The position numbers and the translations under genes were made by a program. The notes under the pieces are model-generated. The model was not told where the DNA came from, ran no database searches, and saw only the letters and a program-made list of their open reading frames with translations. A stretch of 11,302 nucleotides of DNA from Ochromonadaceae sp. CCMP2298 (Eukaryota; Sar; Synurophyceae; Ochromonadales; Ochromonadaceae), in the NCBI GenBank assembly GCA_026770595.1, contig MU634589.1, forward strand, positions 1-11,302, in the 5' to 3' direction. Below, one piece after another: positions 6,964 through 11,302 of the stretch. The stretch's first letter is position 1. Every line of letters starts with the position of its first letter.

Positions 6964-7853
6964 ATGACCTCTGCCTCTGAAACCAAAGTCGACTACCTGC
7001 TGCAATCGCAGCCCGCGGATGGGAACGACAACGAGGAGATCAGTCCCTTCCAGAACGCATACGCCGCCCCCGAGCCTACGGCGTACATGAAGGTGGGCGA
7101 GCAGAGCTACAGCCCCTGTCCGCCCGACATTCCTGCCTACTGCAACACCATCCTGGACTGCGCCGCGCTGGTAGGTTTTGTGATTGATTGTATACGATGG
7201 ATTATAGGTGATGCTTGATAGGTGATACCTTTCTTTTACAATATGGCAATACCTTACAATATGGCAATACTATACCTTCACCCACACAGTTCGGCAACAC
7301 CTCGCTCGCTTGTCAGTACGGCTGGCGCTTCGCCCGCTCCGTGGAGTTCTGGAAATCCAACGAGCCGCTGAGCGAGGAGGCCAGAGAAAAGACCCAGCAG
7401 GGGCGCCGTTTGAAGATGATCGGTCTGGATGTGATGCCCCTAGCGCTCGCCTACTCAAAGAAGATGAACATCGTGGACGAGACCATCTCTCAGGACTTCG
7501 GCGCGGAGATGTCCGAGGCCACGCGTGCCGCTCTCGTTGAGGCCGACGTGATGGTGATGCAGCAGTGCCTCTCCCACATGCCCATCGAGAACCTCAAGAT
7601 CTGGATCGCCGTCTTCACCTCGGACAAGGCGCGCAACAAGCGCATGATCTACGACCACAATCCCTACTTCGATTCCCGGGACATGTCCCCCAAGTCTCTG
7701 TGCGAGGGGCTGAAGTGCTCTGGGCGCGTGAAGAGCGCCGACAATTTCTACAAGTACCGGAACAAGACGGACGAGGAGTTCAAGCAGAGCCAGGAGAACG
7801 GCAGAGACATGTGCGTTACGCACTATGTGGTGGACTTCCAGGCGCTCGCCTAA
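6964..7853 (+). CDS. class I SAM-dependent methyltransferase, substrate unknown
   Basis: Exons 6964-7170 and 7290-7853, joined in phase 0 (CTG|GTAGGT, CCACACAG|TTCGGC), encode 256 residues. The fold is recognised from motif I, ILDCAALFGNTSLA (residues 63-76), an acidic strand end at Asp116 in MIGLDVMPLALAYSKK, and a strand-4-like EADVMVMQQCLSHMP (about 154-168). Motif I departs from the usual GxGxG: Cys-Ala-Ala replaces the first glycine positions. The pattern (YC.TILD, then IGLDV...A.AY, then a C-terminal ...VDF strand) recalls stand-alone bacterial methyltransferases with a long insert between motifs I and II. Acquisition from bacteria is possible but unproven. The first 55 residues are polar and do not form a targeting peptide. 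The start is well placed: CATC before ATG with A at -3. Confidence 0.75.
7236..7270 (+). repeat. 18-base tandem duplication in the methyltransferase intron
   Basis: TTACAATATGGCAATAC occurs at 7236-7252 and 7254-7270 with one spacer base. It lies in the 119-base intron (7171-7289), upstream of the acceptor. The duplication is perfect, hence recent. Confidence 0.9.
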
Positions 7854-7935
7854 GGGTCTAGGCCTATGGCCCACGGTACTACTCAAACCTTTAGTACTAG
7901 TGAAGCAATGTGACCACACATCTGCACACCCACCA

Positions 7936-7972
7936 ATACAATCATTGTGCCCGCGCTCTATACAATCATTGT
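7936..7972 (+). repeat. direct repeat ATACAATCATTGT (2 copies)
   Basis: Perfect 13-base copies start at 7936 and 7960. Each copy holds the short inverted repeat ACAATCATTGT-type (ACAAT/ATTGT), so each could form a small stem. They lie about 80-120 bases after the methyltransferase stop, in its presumed 3' untranslated region. Confidence 0.8.
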
Positions 7973-8043
7973 AGCGTGAGTAGTGAATGCTGACTAGTGA
8001 TTGCCGATACTACCGAGTGTCTGCAATATTGTACTGAAATTTT

Positions 8044-8073
8044 GTCGTTATTTGAGGTGTCGTTATTTGAGGT
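8044..8073 (+). repeat. 15-base perfect tandem duplication
   Basis: GTCGTTATTTGAGGT occurs twice head to tail, at 8044-8058 and 8059-8073. It is a simple recent duplication with no evident function. Confidence 0.9.
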
Positions 8074-8189
8074 TACGTTCTTCGTTAGTACACAGCCAAG
8101 CCCAACTCGAAATCAACCCTAAGTGTTTACCATGCATTTAAAACCCAATCATCGTCGAAAACAAACAACAACTTTTAAATAACTAATTG

Positions 8190-8460
8190 CGAGTGCGGGA
8201 GGGCGGCTCGATCTGCCCGCAACGACTGTCCACGGCGCAGACATTTGCAGGCACCCGGCAAGGTCTGGGGCTCCTTCATCCCCTGCCCAAGCCTCAAGTC
8301 GGTGCTTGGGACACGTTGGCGTCCTTAACCCCCAGGTGCTGACGGACCTAAGGGGATTCGGGGAAAGATCGCGTTGTATGTTGTAGTGCTGGTTGGGGAA
8401 CCGGGACAGCCCGCACTGGTTCGAAGTCGTCACAGAAGACAGAAGAGCGCCTCCAGCGCC
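8190..8460. ncRNA. candidate structured non-coding RNA or decayed element
   Basis: A GC-rich island sits between AT-rich flanks and contains several stems: GCGGG/CCCGC (8195-8199 with 8216-8220), CCCAAGC/GCTTGGG (8286-8292 with 8304-8310), CCCCAGGT/ACCTAAGGGG with an AA bulge (8330-8337 with 8346-8355) and GGTT/AACC (8391-8394 with 8399-8402). On the minus strand a TATATATA box (8473-8480) lies just upstream and a TTTT (8158-8161) just downstream, as in a Pol III gene. A tRNA B-box-like GGTTCGAAGTC occurs on the plus strand near 8410. I could not match it to U1-U6, U3, SRP, RNase P/MRP or 5S RNA. Confidence 0.25.
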
Positions 8461-8629
8461 TGGGGGTCAGGGTATATATAAGAGAGCCTGTTTCCCATCG
8501 CTATAAGTAGCCCATCTCTATATATAATATACCACTGTGGTCATTGTAGTCACAGGTGCTGATGTTGGTTATGTAGGTGAGCCAGGAGCATATGAGCAGT
8601 CGCCCAGTCTTGTGGGTGGGGGGGGCTTT

Positions 8630-8660
8630 CAGAGGTCCTGAGGTCCTCAGGTCCTGAGAG
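8630..8660. repeat. AGGTCCT repeat with a perfect inverted repeat
   Basis: Three AGGTCCT units at 8633-8655 include CCTGAGG-T-CCTCAGG (8637-8651), a perfect 7-base inverted repeat around one base. Its role is unknown. Confidence 0.75.
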
Positions 8661-8944
8661 GTGGGTGTCTGCCTCAGAGGTGAGCAGGGCCTAGCTCCGC
8701 ACTTTGGCCCGAACTGTCTCGGATGGAGACCCAGGGGGAAGAAAGCGGCGGATCAGCCGAATTCCGAACAGCAGAGCAACGGAAGAGCTGTCGAGCAGCA
8801 GAGCAGCCCAGCAGCAGTAGTAGGGCAGCCCAGTACCAGCCGTGCGCTGAGATTCCATGTGAGCGCGTAGGTGAGCCCCCACTGTGCTGCGTCCGACCCC
8901 ACTGACCGCACCCGAAGGAGCGCTGAGCCCAAGGTACACCTTAT

Positions 8945-9304
8945 TCAGTTCTGCTCAAAGTGCCGCATCGCCAACCAGTTGAGGTATATGATCGCGTAGG
9001 TGGGGAGGATGGAGAGCGGTACAAGGTAGCAAAAGTACTCGTCGTATTTTATGAAGTCCACCACGAAGTTCCCGCTGTCCGGCAGCAGCTTCGACACGAA
9101 CGCGGTGTACGCGAAGACCACGCCGAGGGTGGCGAAGTACGCCGTGATCAGGTAGCCGTAGTAGTCGAGGTTGGGGGGCAGGGCGATGCGGCCCAGATGG
9201 CGCAGGCCCAGGCTCTTGAAGTTTTCCTCGCTGCTACGCGTCACCAGCTTGTCCGCCATGCGAGTGTGTGGGGCGCTGGACTCGAGAGGCGCCTTGCCCA
9301 TCAT
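8945..9304 (-). CDS. PIG-Y-like subunit of GPI N-acetylglucosaminyltransferase
   Basis: A single minus-strand exon encodes 119 residues. GPI-GnT transfers GlcNAc to phosphatidylinositol at the ER, the first step of GPI-anchor synthesis; PIG-Y is its smallest subunit and binds the catalytic PIG-A. The call rests on two membrane segments, about residues 48-70 (YYGYLITAYFATLGVVFAYT) and 91-113, with the C-terminal signature YLVPLSILPTYAIIYLNW ending in a basic/amide tail (RHFEQN). This corresponds to the vertebrate pattern of a P...P.Y segment, an aromatic stretch and a short Arg-His-Asn end. The protein is longer than the roughly 70-residue human form by an N-terminal extension. Starts at 9304, 9301 or Met16 (9259) are possible; 9304 has G at -3. 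Very short divergent proteins of this kind are often missed in annotation. Confidence 0.65.
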   Translation of the reverse strand: MMGKAPLESSAPHTRMADKLVTRSSEENFKSLGLRHLGRIALPPNLDYYGYLITAYFATLGVVFAYTAFVSKLLPDSGNFVVDFIKYDEYFCYLVPLSILPTYAIIYLNWLAMRHFEQN

Positions 9305-9858
9305 GTCGGGCACTGTGTGTGGCAGGGGTCCAGGATGGACCTTGGCTAGGCGGACTCTTTCTTGTGTGGGAGGGATGAGGTGATAAGGGGTGGAATGTTG
9401 TTTTTGTCACATAGAGTATGCGTCGTAGGCAGGAGTATTAAATATTTTATACGCCTATTGTTTGGCAAGCGCAAAATTCCCACAAATATACGAAGAGAAA
9501 AGGGGGGTTTTCGGTCCTGCCCCTCCACTTTTATGCGTGTCGGTACGCATGCATTACTACCGTACAGTACAGTAAACAGGTAAACACACATCTCTTACCG
9601 CCATTTTTTAACAGTTGTACAGTTCATATATATTATTAGAGCTACAGCCACTAGATTACAACATTCCTACACAACACTACACGACTACAGTACGACAGTA
9701 CAACAGTATAGTACTACAGTACTACAGTACAGTACAATAATACAGTACCACAGTACAGCACAGCACAGTACGAATAAGTTATAAGCTAATCAGTTCCGGG
9801 CACTCCCGCACAAGACATAGCCCCCCACTACCATACTACAGTTCGTACCCTACAGGCC
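9305..9858. other. spacer between PIG-Y-like and DUF1517 genes
   Basis: These 554 bases contain the 5' side of the PIG-Y-like gene and the 3' region of the DUF1517 gene, both on the minus strand. AT-rich sequence with purine runs fills 9400-9530. An ACAGTA microsatellite occupies 9675-9772. No further exon is recognised. Confidence 0.5.
9675..9772. repeat. ACAGTA / GTACTAC simple-repeat tract
   Basis: Imperfect ACAGT(A/AC) units run through about 100 bases, with slight variants (GACAGT, CACAGT, AGCACAGC). The tract lies about 90-185 bases after the DUF1517 stop codon. It resembles the AGTACA tract at 3113-3212. Confidence 0.85.
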
Positions 9859-11192
9859 CTACAGGCTCATCAGCTCCGGGTACTCCAGCAGCATATCTCT
9901 GTCATCCAGCGTAACCCCCCACTCCGAGGGCGTCCACAGCAACTCCAAGCCCGCAATATTACCCCCCTCAGCCCGCGCCTCTGCTGCTAGCGTCTGCAGC
10001 GCCCCCGCTACATCTGCCTCCGAACCCCCCCCAAGCGCCTTTGACCAGCCACGCACTGCTACTACCATAGACACGACCGCCGTGGTACTGGTGCTGCCCC
10101 GCACTGGGATTTTAAAGTGAAACTGCGCCCGAGACAGCGCCTCCCGGGTAAAAGACCACGCCTCCCGGGTGGGTCTAACATCGTACCAGGTTCCTGATTT
10201 TTGCTCGTAGGGAATGTTCCTGACTTGCTCTGCTACCGCCAGTTCCTCAAAATACAGCTGCACCTTTGCCTGGGGCTTCTGCTGTCCCTGCACAGACACT
10301 GCACTCCAGGAGGACCTTCAAATTATGAGAATTAAAACCAATAATGTTAAATTATATCATATAAGTATAAAACACAATTAATGAAACAGTTGGTAAAATT
10401 AAGTTACCTCTTGCGCAATAGCGCCACGCAGGTGTCTGCCAGCAGGGTGGCCCGAGTCTGGGTGATCTCAAGCGCATAGAGGCTTGGGTATTTGCTGTGT
10501 TTTTTGTCTGGGTCCTTCCTGAGGCGAGACAGCGTCTGCATGATGTTGTCCTGGGTCCAGTCAGAGTCCACTGCCACCCTTAGCGTGATGACCGTGGCGC
10601 CCTGTCCCAGCGCACCCTCTTTCTCACCCTCTTTCAAACCCTCTTGCTCACCCTCTTTCAAACCAACTGTAGCACCTAGCAAAAAGAAATAGAGAGCGAG
10701 AACGGAAATATTCGCTATCATCAGCACATTAAACACTGTGTCGGAGTCCACGCCGGTGATGAAGTAGTATGCTGCAGAGGCAACGGAAACACCGACCGTC
10801 ATGGCCTTGCCCGCTCTGACTAAATCGATTCCGAAGAACTCGTGAGCTTCGGAGTCGCTCACGAGCATGGTGGTGTGCATGATGGTGTGCATGTTAGCTG
10901 GGATGGTTAAGACATCATAGTTGAGCCTGGCAGCGGGGTAGCTGGGGGAGCAGTGGGGGGAGCAGGAGGGCACAGAGTAGGAGCTGGGGGCAGAGGCGCT
11001 GGAGTATACCTGTGAACCCATGGGGCTGATCAGCAGGGCGGCAGCCACCACCGCAGGGATGGACCTTCCAACAGACTTGAGCGTACTCTGCACTCTCTTT
11101 AAGTTAGTCTCGCAAATCAAGGGGTTGAAGTTGGGACGGAAGGCCTCGCTGCCGGACAGCGCGGCCAGCACTAGGCAGGCGATTAGCTTCAT
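9859..11192 (-). CDS. plastid-targeted DUF1517 protein (FLAP1-like)
   Basis: Minus-strand exons 11192-10408 and 10315-9859, joined through a split Arg codon (AG|GTAACT ... TTTGAAG|G), encode 413 residues. DUF1517 proteins occur in cyanobacteria and plastids; the Arabidopsis member FLAP1 is a thylakoid/envelope protein that tunes photosynthetic acclimation to fluctuating light. Residues 1-17 are a signal peptide ending SGSEA|FRPNF, the canonical complex-plastid cleavage site. A second hydrophobic stretch (about 46-58) and a Ser/Pro-rich segment follow. Two membrane helices are likely at about 127-148 and 153-176. After a KEGE-repeat linker, residues 197-413 match DUF1517: VITLRVAVDS, ATLLADTCVALLR, LYFEELAVAEQ, TTAVVSMVVAVRG, LQTLA, LELLWTPSEWGVTLDDRDML and EYPELMSL. 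The ATG at 11192 has G at -3. Confidence 0.85.
10614..10661 (-). repeat. LKEGEQEG tandem linker repeat in the DUF1517 gene
   Basis: Two 8-codon units encode LKEGEQEG then LKEGEKEG (residues 178-193), visible in DNA as repeated CACCCTCTTTC and AAACCCTCTT units. The charged linker lies between the last membrane helix and the soluble DUF1517 domain. Confidence 0.85.
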
Positions 11193-11302
11193 CGCCGACA
11201 CAGAAGTAGCGAAATGGAGGACCTCTAGGTTCCTACAGACAGAAAGGAGTGGATTGTACCTGCTGTTGAAGGTGATTTGAGTGTGTCCAAAAAGGTGAGG
11301 AA
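11193..11302 (-). promoter_or_regulatory. 5' flank of the DUF1517 gene
   Basis: Only 110 bases upstream of the start are available. On the minus strand they are pyrimidine-rich (TCCACTCCTTTCTGTCTG), consistent with an untranslated leader. No TATA box is seen. Confidence 0.35.

Larger units (their letters stand above)
7854..8944. other. convergent spacer of about 1.1 kb
   Basis: This gap separates the stop codons of the methyltransferase and PIG-Y-like genes. It holds direct repeats near 7936-8073, an island of GC-rich hairpins (about 8190-8460), TATA-like runs at 8473-8480 and 8518-8531, and a CAG/AGC-rich stretch (8760-8835). Frames within it have no protein features I recognise. Confidence 0.5.

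Noticed and set aside
7455-7919. Minus-strand 154-codon frame
   Set aside because: His/Val/Leu-rich antisense of the methyltransferase exon, whose motifs are clear on the plus strand.
8395-8425. tRNA gene suggested by GGTTCGAAGTC
   Set aside because: The bases flanking the TTCGAAG loop do not pair into a T arm, and no acceptor stem or anticodon arm can be drawn.
8149-8433. Minus-strand 94-codon frame across the hairpin island
   Set aside because: It opens with GTG, has no ATG or domain, and its composition follows the stems; the RNA interpretation fits better.
8661-8939. Coding frames on both strands over the CAG/AGC-rich stretch
   Set aside because: Repetitive Gln/Ser/Ala-type composition without ATG-led domains or splice support; it lies in the presumed 3' region of the PIG-Y-like gene.

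Overview
This window looks like nuclear DNA of a eukaryotic alga. Every recognisable gene except the compact GPI gene is split by short GT-AG introns (about 80-200 bases), pyrimidine tracts precede the acceptors, and there are no operons or Shine-Dalgarno sites. Two predicted proteins begin with a hydrophobic signal peptide, followed in one case by a textbook cleavage site with phenylalanine at +1 (SEA|FRP) and in the other by a plausible one (PS|FTS). This bipartite leader is typical of nuclear-encoded plastid proteins in algae with a red-derived complex plastid (heterokonts, haptophytes, cryptophytes). The lineage cannot be fixed further from the sequence alone.

Layout, left to right: (1) minus strand, 5' part of a predicted plastid-targeted helical-repeat-like protein (756 to beyond base 1); (2) plus strand, a four-exon protein with a SUMO-interacting motif and a C-terminal Rad60/NIP45-type SUMO-like domain (1702-3037); (3) minus strand, a three-exon, predicted N-myristoylated DUSP-domain protein with a duplicated tail motif (4620-3376); (4) plus strand, a two-exon protein resembling the N-terminal domain of ATP-dependent phosphoenolpyruvate carboxykinase but without its ATP-binding core (5161-6491); (5) plus strand, a two-exon class I SAM-dependent methyltransferase (6964-7853); (6) minus strand, a PIG-Y-like subunit of the GPI-GlcNAc transferase (9304-8945); (7) minus strand, a two-exon plastid DUF1517 protein of the FLAP1 type (11192-9859).

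The genes form divergent pairs (1/2 and 3/4), convergent pairs (2/3 and 5/6) and tandem neighbours (4/5 and 7/6). The spacers hold short tandem repeats: an AGGTCAT/AGTACA tract and a TTTCAGTCCTC repeat between genes 2 and 3, an ACAGTA tract downstream of gene 7, and degenerate GGGTGAAAA units upstream of gene 2. A GC-rich, hairpin-rich island at about 8190-8460, in an otherwise AT-richer gap, is a possible non-coding RNA. The genes do not form one pathway. They serve plastid biology, SUMO-linked genome maintenance, membrane-anchored ubiquitin-related scaffolding, GPI-anchor synthesis and small-molecule methylation. The least explained items are the P-loop-less PEPCK-like protein, the myristoylated DUSP protein and the hairpin-rich island. 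Family calls rest on motif recognition by eye; no database search was possible.
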